From positions 992,001-1,056,000 of the forward strand of contig LUGG01000009.1 of NCBI GenBank assembly GCA_001683735.1: 64,000 nucleotides of DNA. Reading direction: 5' to 3'. This DNA comes from Grifola frondosa (lineage: Eukaryota > Basidiomycota > Agaricomycetes > Polyporales > Grifolaceae). Below, one piece after another: positions 10,377 to 22,818 of this stretch. Positions within the stretch are counted from its first letter, which is position 1, and each line of letters starts with the position of its first letter. The translations under genes and the position numbers were made by a program. The notes beneath the pieces were generated by a model, which was not told where the DNA came from, searched no databases, and worked only from the letters and a program-made list of their open reading frames with translations.

Positions 10377-12840
10377 GTAATTCAGCTTTGAGGGAAATGG
10401 ACTTGTCGTTAGTCAGTCAGTACCTCAGTTGTTCGGGGTAATAAACTTAGTATATTTGTTTCTGTAAATATTGTGAAGTCTTTAATGTTTAAAGACTTTG
10501 GACTGAGACTTAAAGTCTTATTGATTTAGAAAAAGTCAATTAAGACTCTTAAGCTCTTCAAACAGATATTGGATAAAAACAGTATAATTCAGATAGTAGA
10601 TACCACAGTATGTAGCTACTTAGTGATAATCAATTAAGTACTCAAGGTGTCTCGTGCACCTGGGGATGACTTTCAATCATAAAAAGCTCTTTGTCTCCCT
10701 CCAACTGGGGGATCCTTTATATACTAAATTATGTGGGAAAATCAGAACAATAAGGACTATTCAGTCTTCTTATTGGTTATGAATAGAAAATGGAAAACAA
10801 TACATTTAAACAACAGACATGAACAATAGAATCTTCTTATCACAATAAAACAATAAGCCAAAGACAATAACATCAAAGAACAATACAAATTCAAACAATA
10901 GGTCAAAAATAATACTACCAAAGAACAATAAAAATAGACAATAGAAAATTCTATTACAATGGTCTCTTCACAATAAAAGTATAAAAATACAGACAATAAG
11001 TATGTTCATAAAAGTCCAACAATAGCCATCTATTATTGTGCATAGGCTCAGTGTTATTGTCTTCACATATGCTGTACCTGTACAGTTGATGACATGATTT
11101 TGATCGAATGTAACAGTAAATAATACTAGGTTCTATCCCTATAAAATGGTGGTATGTTTTTCATATATTCTCAACCTTTCTCTTGTCCACTTACTGATCA
11201 AATGGCTAACTTTGAGGTGCATGTACTTCTTCAGATTTTTCTTGATTATTAATTTATATATCTTTAGATTAACAATGAAGTCCAATTTTTCGAAAATGGT
11301 GAAGTTCATACTGGAAGAATTATAGTAATTGAAGATATTGATGTAAGTCAAACTATTATTATAATTATCATCCTTCTAATGCTTGATCTAATTTAGGGAG
11401 TACATGTCTTTACCATTCAAATAAATAATAAGGAAGGTACACGTGTTCAACTTCCATGCATCTATTATTATTATTTCAAGTAATTGTGATTTTTTACTTT
11501 TGCTATAATTATAGCATGTTCAGTGTTTTTCCCACTTCTTAATCTGTACAATTTTTAAGTCATATTTTCTTTATATCATGTAAATATATATCACTTGGGT
11601 TTTCATTTTAGAATAATAATAAAAATGGAGGGAAAAAAATCATACTTCGAGAACCTGAACAAATGAACTTATGAAAGAAGTGAAAATAAAACTTTCTTCC
11701 CGAAATTCCTCCCTCAACATTCCAACCTGATATGTTTGCTCCTCCCATTGAGTGCTTCGAGCTTTAGTTTTCCTGTATTTTCCTATTAATCAATGTATGA
11801 GTATGTCATAACACATGAAATATAGTGTTGAACCTTGCTCATTGATGACAGACTGATGTCTTATTTTTGACACAGGACTCATTTTGTCGCTAACTCCAGT
11901 CATTGTCAGCACTCAGTATAACATGAGCAGAGTATGTCATGTGATTGAGGAGCATGCACAAATTTATTAAATATGGTTATATTTTCAATGATCATTTAAA
12001 CAGTTACTAACTAAATAGTAATATTTGGCAATTGATATTAATGTTGTCACTTGCTTAAGTATAAGTCTGCAACTTGGCATTTGGCTTTCTCATGCTGTAG
12101 ACATAGGGGTAACCACTAGTTTTTTATGTAATGGGCCTCAACTCCGCTCAAAATTTTAGCTCATATATTACATTTCTCTTGTATAGGTTTATTATTCTTA
12201 AATATATAATATATTGTCTTTAAGCTTCCCTGACACTGAACCAACCTACTTTTGGACTAGCAATCATAAAGTATTATAGTTGAAGATATATGCAAGATAT
12301 ATCTTTCCATACTAAGAAATCAATCCTGATGGTGAGATTACAACATTTTATAACATGCATTTGACACTAATGAGATACAGTATAATGTAGGGCAAGGATA
12401 GCAAAGTATAAACAAAAGATGAGAGAAACTTTAAAAAAGAGAGCCATAATATATGACTGCTTAAATAAAAGTTACAGAGAGAAAGCTTCTACTTAGGCAC
12501 AGAATTAATTATTAAGGTGAAGAAAGAAAAGGGTGTCTCTAAATTAATTTTATGATCAATATTCTTCTCACTTTTGATTGTATGCTTTTGTTTTATTTTT
12601 CTCTTTTGATCATTTGCTTTTATTTTATAACTTATAAAACTCACACCTGCATAATGAACAAATCAAATTCTCATCAAATTCTACATATAAGGTAAATTAT
12701 CTGTTGCTTCTAACATTGAAAAAGTATATGGCCAGATCACAAATAAGTTATTGTCCCTCATCAGATTAGACACTATAATCATTTTTGAAGGCACCAAGCT
12801 ATTATGACTATGTGATAAAGTCCTGTAACTGAAATGTTCT
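10377..12840. other. AT-rich spacer without genes
   Basis: No coding region can be supported. It contains a degenerate ACAATA-rich tract at about 10745-11060 (listed separately) and otherwise unremarkable AT-rich DNA. Confidence 0.5.
10745..11060. repeat. degenerate ACAATA-rich tract
   Basis: The words ACAATA and CAATAR recur well over ten times in about 315 bp, at irregular spacing of 10-25 bases. On the minus strand this makes a tyrosine/cysteine/leucine-rich open frame that is a compositional artefact. Confidence 0.55.
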
Positions 12841-13450
12841 CTCTTTGGTGTGTAAGGTAGATACAGGGCATATATCAATGAGTTCAAGTGAAAATCAGAT
12901 AGATAGGGTGCTCTAAAAGCTGAATGTGAGCATAAGGAGTAAATGTGAAACATAAAAACAAGGGATAGATATATATGCAATGTATCTGAGTTAAAATGAA
13001 GAAATGTGAAGTATTGCAATGAAAAAAGTAAAAATAAAACAAAAGAGACTGGGATGAAACATAGAAACCAGGGGATGAACCACTAGACTTGGCCATACAT
13101 GGAACAGAAGCTTACATTGAATCTGAGGATTGTGATGCAAATATGATTGGGTAATGTGATCTTGGCCTAAGCATGTGAAGAGGTCTGGTATGCATAGCAA
13201 TACTGGTGTAAACTGGTCAGAGTAGGATCAGAATGGACTCAGAAATAATAGGAAAGTCATACAATGATAGAGGCATGTGAAATTGGAATGATCAGACTAT
13301 GAGAGCAAAGGATGCCGAAGAATAGCACTCAGGTGAAGTTGCAAGGATGTCAGAAGTGCTCAGATTTTACTTAGAGTGTGAATTGGATGCGAGAAAGTGT
13401 GGTACAATTTAATCCTGAAGTCTGGAAGCATCGAGAATGTGGTTGCAGTG
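12840..13450. repeat. X dispersed repeat, uninterrupted copy
   Basis: Contains TAAGGTAGATACAGGGC (about 12856-12872) followed directly by ATATATCAATGAG, then GAGACTGGGATGAAAC and GGGGATGAACCACTA. The same order is found split around the CACTA element (15141-15157 and 22816-23240). This copy therefore shows what the target looked like before that insertion. Confidence 0.75.
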
Positions 13451-13669
13451 TCACAAAATTTACCTAAGTACTATATTTGATACTTATCTAGTCACACTTA
13501 TGCATCACATTCTCTAAATATGCTTTTAATCATAAGTCTTTATCTTATCTGTGCCACATAGATAATCTATGGTCATTTTATCATTATCTTAACATCATCT
13601 TATCAATATCTTATCAGGTTATCTTATCATTTCCTTCTTATTTTCTAATCATAGATGTAGATAGATAAG

Positions 13670-13852
13670 GCTGTAACAGGAGATATGCTATTGGTTACTG
13701 ACTTGGCTGACTCATGGCTTGGCGATCATATGCAGCATCAGTCATTCATCAGTCAGCATGATATCATAGATCCTAGGGTAGTGTACAGGGTCCTAGTATA
13801 CATGTATATAAGGAGGCCTGTCTACACCCTTCAGGCTCAAACTCAATAACTA
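13670..13852 (+). repeat. LTR-like promoter segment
   Basis: Starts TGTAACAGGAGATATG and contains a TATA-like box CATGTATATAAGGAGG at about 13801-13816, followed by pyrimidine-rich DNA that continues after the MITE at 14230. It may be the upstream half of a long terminal repeat. The opposite end was not found. Confidence 0.3.
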
Positions 13853-14228
13853 GTGTTGCCATGACTTAGTCACACCTGTTTCAGCTTTTTAGGTATTCTG
13901 ACATGGGTTTTGCAGATAATTATATGATATCAATTGTAATTAATAGCTAGGATGTATATGTATTTTGATATAATACAATAATTTGCATAATCATCTTTAT
14001 TATGTTTTAATTTCAGTTACATTGGTAAAAAAGCTAACTAAAAAGTCGAACTTTGCAATCAGCGTTTTGGACATATCTCCATCAATATAAGATATGACAT
14101 TCTGCTCTTTGGCATGTACATGAGCTATATCTCAGCTATAAAATGAATGTAAGATCACTATGATATCTGAAAAACTACAGAAGTTATGAGTCATATATCA
14201 TTTAGGCCTGACTTAGCTGCAGCAACAC
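13853..14228 (+). mobile_element. MITE copy 2 (376 bp, TA target site)
   Basis: Same family and orientation as copy 1, with tips GTGTTGCCATGACTTAG and CTTAGCTGCAGCAACAC and TA on both sides (13851-13852, 14229-14230). It splits an LTR-like sequence. Clearly diverged from copy 1 by substitutions. Confidence 0.9.
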
Positions 14229-14639
14229 TATCAACAACTATTTTGCTGATCTCCTTATCACACATTCCCCTCTCACTTTGAGCATTACTCTCTCCCCACC
14301 TTTTGACAAGGTGAGTGTAGGTTTGTGATATGCAGTCATAGTTGCAATTGTAGTTGCAGAGTGCACAGTCATGATGTGGCCAGTCCAGGCTGCACGAGAC
14401 TTAGTCAGAAATGTGAAGGGAATGCCCAATGGACTTCTCAGGAACAATTGGAATGATTCAGGGCCAACACAAGTGAAGATCATCCATGTGATACGACTGA
14501 GTGACTCGAAGGTGAAGGATGACTTTGCAATGCTGCAACAAGATGTAAAATGATGTAATGATGATGTGAGTGATCTTGGATATGTGTGGGATATACATGA
14601 AGATGTCCAAAGTTTCAGAGACTCTGAATGAACAATGAG

Positions 14640-15157
14640 TGAGGGAGTGTGTAATGAAGTGTGAGGCTGAGCACAAGAGATAGCAAGCTTATAGAAGACT
14701 CTGAGAGGCTATGATAAAATGCAAAAATGTTCAGATTGATGCATAGAGCTAATGCAGTCATATCAATGTGAACACAAACATGAGGGTATGGGGGAAGGAA
14801 CTCAGATAAGATGATAACTTAGCTCTAACCATGATGGTGTGGGGCCAAGCATGAGGCTTTCATGAACTCCTCATGCTTCTCGAAAATGCAGTCACAATAT
14901 TTAGAATGCAGTTGTTGCAGTTTCAGTGCAGTTGCAGTAAAATAGCTAGTGTTGAACTTGGTAGAAAGCTTGAAGAATGACTCAGAGTAAATGCAGTAAG
15001 AACAAGTGAGTTAATTGTGAAAATAATCATGATGAGTCGCAGTGCTGGAACTGAGCTCTGAACTCAAGGGGGAAACTTGTCTTCTTCTTGGATTGTGGAC
15101 TAGGACTGTCTGGCTCTGTCTCTATCTCATTTCCAGTATGTAAGGTAGATACAGGGT
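14640..15157. repeat. X dispersed repeat, left part of the copy split by the CACTA element
   Basis: Shares AACTCCTCATGCTTCTCG, the GCAGT-rich stretch and CTCAAGGGGGAAACTTGTC with the copy at 19990-20955. It ends in GGTAGATACAGGGT, where the CACTA element begins; its continuation is at 22816. A purine-rich GGGGGAAA next to TGTC resembles a polypurine tract plus LTR start, but this is not proven. Confidence 0.6.
15155..15157. repeat. left target-site duplication GGT of CACTA element
   Basis: GGT directly before CACTGCA; the same triplet follows the right end. Confidence 0.7.
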
Positions 15158-15525
15158 CACTGCACATCAAGTGAAATTCACCAACAGGAAATCCGTGGTA
15201 AAATCAAAATATCCTGAGGTTTTGCCATGAATTTTCTTTGAGAAAAATTTGCAGGAAATTGATGGCATTATTGCCATTTACAGTGAATTTTCTTTGATTT
15301 TCCTGACCTCCTAGCCACACAGCTGGGTGGGCTAGCATGTGCCGGGTTTCTCAATTGCCACCAAAATATTCAGAATAAAATTGATACAATTGATCACATT
15401 ATATTCTATGCATGATTGAAAGGTTGAGTCTGCAGCCGGAGACATGTAAAGTAGTACAGTTCCCTAATGCTAATGACACTTGAGAGATCTGCATTAAGGG
15501 GGATCCGCATGCTTGCGAGCAGCTT

Positions 15526-17552
15526 TTGAATGTGTTGTGTAATCAGAATCAAGTTGCAATATATATGAGAAAAAGCAACTTACAATTTTGCCCCTCAACG
15601 TCCAACTGCCCACTTCATACCCATTGCAACTGTCGAATGAGCTGCAGCCCACAAGAGCTATGCCCGCCTCACATGAAGATGAGGAAAGTGGTTGGGCCCC
15701 ATCATCTCTGCAGAATGTGCTGTCTTCTAAGCAGCTCTGAATGACCATGGAGTCATCCACTCAAGTCAGGAGGCCGCAGGAATTCCTCTCGCCATTTACC
15801 AACCAATCTTCACAACCTCTGCACCATTCAATGTCCATTCCTGCAGTGTCGACACAGCCCAGGACTGCAGGGAGGAATATTCCGAACAACTTCTCTCATC
15901 CCGTTGTTCAAGATAAGTCTTGCTGCCATGAGTTGTAAAGAAAAAGGCTAATACCATTCAAAGGAACATCAGGCAAAATCATATCCGATCAGATTGCAGC
16001 CATGCATACCTCAATGTTGGACATGCAGACACAACTCGCAGGTTATCATGAAGATATCACACATCCGTCAAAAGAGGTGGCAGCCCTTGTGGTCAGCAGG
16101 GGTGAGATACTCGATCGAATTGAGGTCTTACATGATTTTGTGAGGGATTCTGTGGAGTGTATTGTGAGCATGGAGTTTCATACAGATAATGTGGAGGATA
16201 TTTTGTCCACCATGGTTCCTGGAAAGGCGATAGTGCTGAAAATGCACTGAGAGCACCTGACGCCCACAATGAGAGTTCCAGCAGTGAACCACATAAACAC
16301 GACACTGTAATAAATGTAAGTAATATACTTGTCCAATTAGAGGCTACAAAAACTCACCTGGAATGCAGTCGCTTGTTCACACTTCATTTCATCAGCTAAT
16401 GGGAACTACGAAGAATGTCATTCCACCAGCACTGCTCAAAAATGGTTGTTTCTGGACAGAAGAATCTGACGACTCACCCAACCAACTTCTATGCCCAAAT
16501 TGGGACAGCTGGGCCGACAATTGAATGGCATGGCTTTGTGATGTTACACAGATGATTTGCGAACGAGGTCCGAAATGGAGCAACACCATGACTTTAGAAG
16601 CTTTGAGTGAAGTTCCAATGAAGATGCTGCACGATGCCCTAGAGGCATTCTTCCATACTATGGCAAAGTGCTACAAAGATCATGTTAATAAGTCAGACAC
16701 TGAACGGGAGTGCAAAGTGCAGTTGAGTAGGTACAAGGTGCAAAAAAAAGGAGTGTGTACCTTGTGAATGCCATGTATGAATGTGGAATGTCACTAACCA
16801 ATGGTCTGACTAGAAAGCAGCAGAATGTACCACTTTTCGAGGACAGGTTGCAGCCCTCACAAAGAGAAAGTATGATTTTCTTTTTACATGGCCATATCAG
16901 TCCATGAATGATTCCGAATCTGATGGCGCCATCGACCCGAACATGGACAATGAGGCACAGAACAAAGTTCCTGTGATGTGAGTTAGTGGACGGAGACCCT
17001 GGGTGTCTCATGCTCCAGCATATCGTGCAGATGGCATAAGTTTTCTATCATGATAATGAACAGTTTGACTTACATATGTGCCATTGATCAATGCATTGCT
17101 TGACACCCTCGATGTTGCCATTGCTGCCACATAAGAAGCAAATTCTGCTCAGGGCCCAGGCAACAACCATCATGCTCATCACCATGGTGCTCCACGTACC
17201 ACTGAAGAGACAAAATTGCCTACTGTGTGAGCCTCTAAGGATAAGGGAGGCTTAGTTAGGGCAGCAGTGAAGATCTCACACATGATAATCAATCCCGCAT
17301 GGCTTGAACAGTTTGCAGACAAGTATGATAAGCCATCCATGATAGCTGTGGATAAGCAGCAAGAACAAATTGAGTATATTGTAGGTGATGGAAGAGACAA
17401 TGGGGAGCTGCATGAGGAGCAAGAACTGATGAAGGTGATAGAGAGCGACAGAGAGAAGTGGACGAGTGCGATCCTAACATTGATCCCACACTGTATGAGC
17501 TGTAGAACTGAGGTTGAAAATGCGAAATCTTGTTGTTACGAGGTGTCATTCT
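15526..17552 (+). pseudogene. accessory gene of the CACTA/Plavaka-like element, function unknown
   Basis: Several plus-strand frames with intron-like gaps. A Ser/Pro-rich N-terminal part (15741-15938) is followed by a helical segment with MHTSMLDMQTQL and VLHDFVRDSVECIVSMEFHT (16002-16200). Next come FWTEESDDSPNQLLCPNWD (about 16450-16510) and MAWLCDVTQMICERGPKW (16525-16578), then an acidic C-terminal stretch (17267-17552). Stops and frame changes separate the pieces. I do not recognise a domain. Position inside the element and opposite orientation to the transposase suggest a second element-encoded protein. Confidence 0.45.
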
Positions 17553-17639
17553 AGTTCCGGATCCATGAATGCGAAATCTGTGCTAAAATAAAGATTGTCG
17601 GTTCTTGGGTACTCTGTGAGATATATAGAAGTTAGAAAT

Positions 17640-20600
17640 GTAACCAGGAAACTGTACTGACTCACATGGCACAAAGACATTGTCACATAGTGGTGATTCA
17701 CGATGATCAACTCTGGCAAGCACAAAGTGGCCAGACAGCAGCCTCATGTCAACAACAAGTTGTGCACCAAGATGTTTATAGTGCCAGATGCCAATTCCAA
17801 GGTCAGCAGATCTATGTATGTGTATGGTTAATCTCAGGAATGTTCAAAGCAGCTAAATGCACTGCAAGTCCCAGGGCATTGATGATATTTCCTTCATCTA
17901 AAATGAAGGGTCATACTATCGCACAATGGTCTCTAGATCTGGCATCATGGGAGGTTCACATGAGTGTATAATATGCAGAATATAGTCAATCCGGATGGGT
18001 TGATGACCATTTATGAAGCCATAAGAACATTCAAGACCATGGTGTGTGGTAGATACACCGTACTGCAGCCCACTGACAAAGTACGTGAGGTATGAGAGAA
18101 CTGTGGTGGCAATAAATGGTTCACTAACTGTGGTGCTTGATGTATCAAGGAATAAGGTGGATGTCGGACTCCCAAAGGGAATGTAGGTATGTGAACAGTA
18201 ATGCATAGAGTCCAAGGGTCTGAATGTTGACTTTGGTGCTATGTCTTGTGAATTGTATCATCGCTGCAATATATGTTTAGTCACTGTTGAGCTCGGGTAG
18301 GTGGTACTTACCATCCTCTTGACCTGCCGCCATAGTAGCTATCATGGTGAGCAATGTGCCACGAGTTGAGCATGTCTTCATCTTGCCCTGTAGGTATTTC
18401 TTCAGTGTCGTGATCACATACTTATCTTCATCAGTCTTGTCTGGACTGAGTGATTTAAAGTTCTGGGGAAAGTATGAGTAGACCACTCGAAAGCATAGCA
18501 TGACTCACTAGGTTCTGGATTAACATTATTTTGGTCCATCCACACATGAGAGTCACCTGGAGTTCACCTCCACCATGTCCATTGTGCTTAAACCACCCAA
18601 GAAAGCCATTGTTGCACTTGTATGGATATGTCCACCATGAATAAATGGACCAAGATGCAGAATGTAAGATGTGAGATGCATAAGAAGGTGAAAGTAGGGC
18701 ATTAAATGACAGTTCATTCGAGCCCATGATTGACATGTGCACTGGTGGCAATCATGGCTTGAAAGGCTTCTTCAACACTGATGGACTGGGACCAGATCCT
18801 GATGGCTGTACTGCATTCCATAACAACATCAAAGTGCACTTGTGCAGGAGGTCCTCAATGTGGGCATGTGCTTCACCGGCCTTGGTAGTTCACTTTAAGT
18901 GTGACACATTCTCGTCCAGAATTTTACCATCTATCTGCCAGCTAACATATAGTGTGACAACTAGAACTGTTGTGAAGTTTCTCCATTGGTCAGCTTTGCC
19001 CAAGCCTCCAGTAGCAAGCTATGACTAGATTAGAATGTGAGATAGAAGCTGAATAAATACAAATATTATTTGGAACACATCCAATTGTCGATGGCCACCA
19101 CACAGTCTTCAGAAAAGCTTCCAGTTTCTCCAGTGGTTTGTCTTGATGACCATGCTTGACAAACATCCCACCACCTACGAGGATATCTTGGATGACATGC
19201 TTAACTTCGCCTATGGAGCTTAAGCTATGGGAAGGATTCTGATATTTGTAACAACTCACCAAGATATGCAGCATGCATGAAATCAGTCAGTGAGTCACGT
19301 GCTGGCAGCCAGTCAGGTAGAATATTAAGGCTTGACCACAGCACACCTCGCTTCTCATGGATTTCATCATGGTCATATGCATCAGTGTTTCGCCAGAGAA
19401 ATGCATATTTGAGAAAATGCCAATCCTCGTGCAAGTGAAATTCTGAATCATGTGAGTGTGTGAAGAACTGATCTGAAGTACTCGAAAAAAACATACTGTC
19501 TGAGTCATAACAGTCGGGATGGATGAGAGTGAAGGGTTGGTGGCAAACAGTACACATGAACCACTTTGATGTGTGGCCATGCAAGCCTGAAGTCTTGCAG
19601 CTTGCTGGCAGGTCAGAAGCATCGATATATAAGTATCCATGTGCAAGTTGTGGTTCGGGTTCATTTGGAATGTCAAAGTTAACACTATAGGTACTGTAAT
19701 ATACACTCAGATGTAGAGATTAGTGAACTTACCATAATATAGTCTCAGCATATCATTGACCAAAGGCTCGGGGACAAAATTAAGCTGCTCGAGTGAGGGT
19801 TCATTGGGGCCCAGTATCATGCAGTTTAATAGTCTTCTCAGTGAGGAAGCACTTTGCCTGCAGATTGTAGCATATTGTCACATAGATTGCCTCGACAAAA
19901 TGACTGCCACATTTCATTCCTCAGAACCTAAAAATATGATTAGTTGTGCCTAGAATTAAATATGAATGTGAGACATCACCAGTCAATATTAAACATCAGG
20001 ACAAGACCGATTGGCAGTGCAATGAAACATTGATGAAGATGGTGTATATTACATTGATAAGACTCGAACGTGATCTGAACTAAAACCTAATAATAAAACC
20101 ACACACACACTCTGTATTGAGGAGGTCATAGCACAGATCAGAAGTTACGAGTTAAGTCATGAGTGGCCTAACGGCTTCTCGTCTTGGTTCCGAATGCAAA
20201 TGCGAATGCGAATGCAGATGCGAGAGGACAGGGAAATGGACTCGAAGGGGATGCAAGGATGATCAGTGTGAGGCTGAACGCAAGGCTCACACGAACTCCT
20301 CGTGCTTCTCGGAAATGCAGTCGCAGTACTCGGAAACACAGTCGCAGTCGTAGTGAAAACACAGTCACAGTGAAGAAAATGTGGTAGGGCACAGTCGCAG
20401 GATAACTCAGGGTAGACACAGTGTGAGACGAGTGTGAGATGCAATGAGTTCGCAGTGCTGGAACTTAGCTCTGGACTTCGGGGGAAAACTTGTCTGAATT
20501 TGGTAAAGTAGATACAGGGTATTATTGACGAATCTGAGTCTGAATCATGTGAAAATGGCTATGAACAATGCTCGAGGCCCGAAGTAGGCATAACCAAAAA

Positions 20601-22380
20601 TGCGAAAAAGAGGGTAATGATACGATAAGAGAAGGATACGAATTGGGACATATTGAGGAGGTAGGGGAGGGACCAAACATGTAGGAGTATGTACGAAACA
20701 TAGCAACTGTGGCTGAACCACTAGGCTTGCCTTATTCAGAAGGGAAAAGATTGCAATATCCTCGGGAGCTGCAGCATGAATCCGATCACCAGTACGATCT
20801 TGCCCTGACCATGAGGATGCACCTGAAACAGGCTCGAGTCCTTCGTGTCATTTCGGAATGCTGCCGAAAGGGTCCGTGATATCGTATGACATTGTCCTCA
20901 TGCAGATCTGAGCTGATCAGGCTATCTGATCGGGCTATCCCGACAGTCTGGCTTGGTGGATCGCCTGATGCACTACCTGCGTGAGGATACTCTGGGGTTT
21001 AAGAAGGACTTTGGCTCAATTAGGAAAGCCGATCCTGATGGTGCACACGATAATTGGACTCATGCACTTGCTCGCATTCGATATTGATGGCGATCGTGAA
21101 GAGAGCTGCAGAGCTGCAGTGTTTGCATGTGTATCAACATCTTTGATGCCCCATTTGCCACCTCAACAATGTTGTAGCCCTGCATGGATAGCCCTCCATC
21201 GCCAGCCATTGGACATATTGTACATACAATATTGAGGGTCTGACCATCCTGGCCAGTCTTCCTTCACCATGAGAGGAGTTGACCCTGGCTCATCATCATC
21301 TTTGCACCACTGTGAAAACTCCTTGACCTTCTGGGATGTGCGAGAATACACTGAAGTGCAGGAAGAATCGGGGTAGTTGGCATAATTTTAGTTGGTATTC
21401 ATTTCAAAGTGCCACCAGTCATTGTCTTTGTTCGATAAAGCAAGCCTGAGCAGCCAGGTTGTGAGCAACGAGAGACCTTAAGGCGATACAGCTCAGAGGG
21501 GTGATGTCAAAACCAGCATAGATTGCATACAAAGTAGAAGACCAAATACTGGTCTGCATCAATGCCGAGGTGACATTAGACAGTGTGTAGTGTGCGGGCC
21601 ATCTTGTCCAGGCCTGGAACTTCGCAATCAGCATGGTGAGACATAGATGAAATTGTTTCAAACCCGCTGCTAAGCATATGTTGAACCATGTCGTGAGTAG
21701 CACCGTGAACTGAAGAAGTAATAAATGCATTTATATATCACTCCAAAGGATGGGATCCTCGCTGAACACAGGTGCCAATCCATAGGTAGGAGCATTGACA
21801 GGGTTGAGTAGCTCTTCATCAGTGTGAAGACTGTCAAAGATGTCCTCGGCACTAGCATATAAGGGATCATCAGTGACATCTAGCTCGAGTGAGCTATCAG
21901 AATTAGTGGGGCTGTGTGGATGTGACAGCGCTCGCTGAAAATCCACATCTGTAGCATCAGGATTGGAAAATGAGGGAGAGGGCAAGCGTGAAAGTCGAAA
22001 ACTGAGGTCTTTGTCAGCGAAGTCAAACCTGTCCTTGCTGCTAGCAGAGAGATTGTTTGTAGGCCCTAGCACATCCAAGGTATGTTCATTGTTGCCTAGC
22101 TTAAGGTTACAATCATTCTGCGCAGTTTCGTCACCGTGGAGCACTGCCTCAGTGCAAGAAACATCACCATAAGGCAGAGCAGTGAGTTCAGAATTGTCAT
22201 CAGAGAAGGTGTCACCTGCAACAGATTTAGTTCATTCTCCCAGGTCCAGCCAAGGCTCAGATATGTCTTGAATGACTCGTGGCATGTTGGGAACATGGCT
22301 AGCAGCAAGAACAGCACAAAAAGGCCCAGCATTTTGGGTAGAATTGGGGCCTGTAGCATTAGCATCTTGCTGTGAGTGCT
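17640..22380 (-). pseudogene. Tnp2/Plavaka-type transposase, fragmented
   Basis: Read on the minus strand from about 22.4 kb leftwards. A Ser/Asp-rich N-terminal region (22144-21731) is followed by FTVLLTTWFNICLAAGLKQF (21697-21638), VKEFSQWCKDDDEPGS and YNMSNGWRWRAIHAGLQHC (about 21325-21163), then a TGA and GGKWGIKDVDTHAN. After the nested X repeat it resumes with EAIYVTICYNLQAKCFL (about 19900-19840), a CxxC segment WFMCTVCHQPF, and LHEDWHFLKYAFLWRN plus WLPARDSLTDFMHAAYLGE (19440-19250). Downstream are GEVKHVIQDILVGGGMF, DKPLEKLEAFLKTVWWPST, NGHGGGELQVTLM (about 18540) and INGHQPIRIDYILHI (about 17990). These are familiar blocks of fungal Tnp2-like transposases. Many stops and shifts show it is dead. 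Confidence 0.8.
19990..20955. repeat. X dispersed repeat nested inside the CACTA transposase
   Basis: Interrupts the transposase between the DVDTHAN and YVTICYN blocks. It carries AACTCCTCGTGCTTCTCGG, a (CGCAGT)-rich stretch (20320-20410), CGGGGGAAAACTTGTCTG (about 20480) and GTAGATACAGGGT (20507-20519), all shared with the other X copies. Tandem AATGCG/AATGCA words at 20190-20222 are low complexity. Boundaries are approximate. Confidence 0.6.
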
Positions 22381-22815
22381 GGGTATCCTTCTTCATATGA
22401 ATTCAGATGATATCTTGAGTCTGCATGCCTGCAGATGGGCTGAGTTTGCAAGATCGACAAGGACATAGGCAGTGGTGCTGTTTGTCGGGCCTGGGTACCT
22501 TGGGCATTGGCACATAGTATGGGTTGTCGACAGGATCCAGCTCAGTTAATTAGCTATAAACTTAGATCGAGCAGCTCAAAAGGGTTGGTGTTGGAGGATG
22601 CTGCCATACAGTCGCCATGTACGTACGAAAGATATTAACAAGGGACTTAGATGCAACTTGGACACGAGAATGTGTTTGTCACATGATCATTAATAACTTT
22701 CCTATGAAGGAAAAACAAAGGAAATATGGCCTCTAGTGAATACATAGGAAATCTGTGAGAAATTCAAAATTTTCCCCTTATTTCCGGGCGGCAAAATTCA
22801 CCTTAACATGCAGTG

Positions 22816-22818
22816 GGT
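22816..22818. repeat. right target-site duplication GGT of CACTA element
   Basis: GGT directly after TGCAGTG. Comparison with the intact X copy at 12856 supports it as duplicated target. Confidence 0.7.

Larger units (their letters stand above)
15158..22815 (-). mobile_element. CACTA/Plavaka-like DNA transposon with GGT target duplication
   Basis: Element of 7658 bp. The left end reads CACTGCACATCAAGTGAAATT; the right end in reverse complement reads CACTGCATGTTAAGGTGAATT. Both carry GGT directly outside (15155-15157 and 22816-22818). A 3-bp duplication and CACT ends are hallmarks of CACTA (En/Spm) elements. The flanks rejoin to give the X repeat as seen intact at 12856-12885. Inside are a minus-strand Tnp2-type transposase (about 17640-22380) and a plus-strand accessory gene (about 15526-17552). 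An X copy is nested at about 19990-20955. Both genes are broken. Confidence 0.85.

Noticed and set aside
20157..20444. Open frames over the AATGCG / CGCAGT stretch
   Set aside because: Low-complexity repeats open several frames on both strands; nothing resembles a protein.
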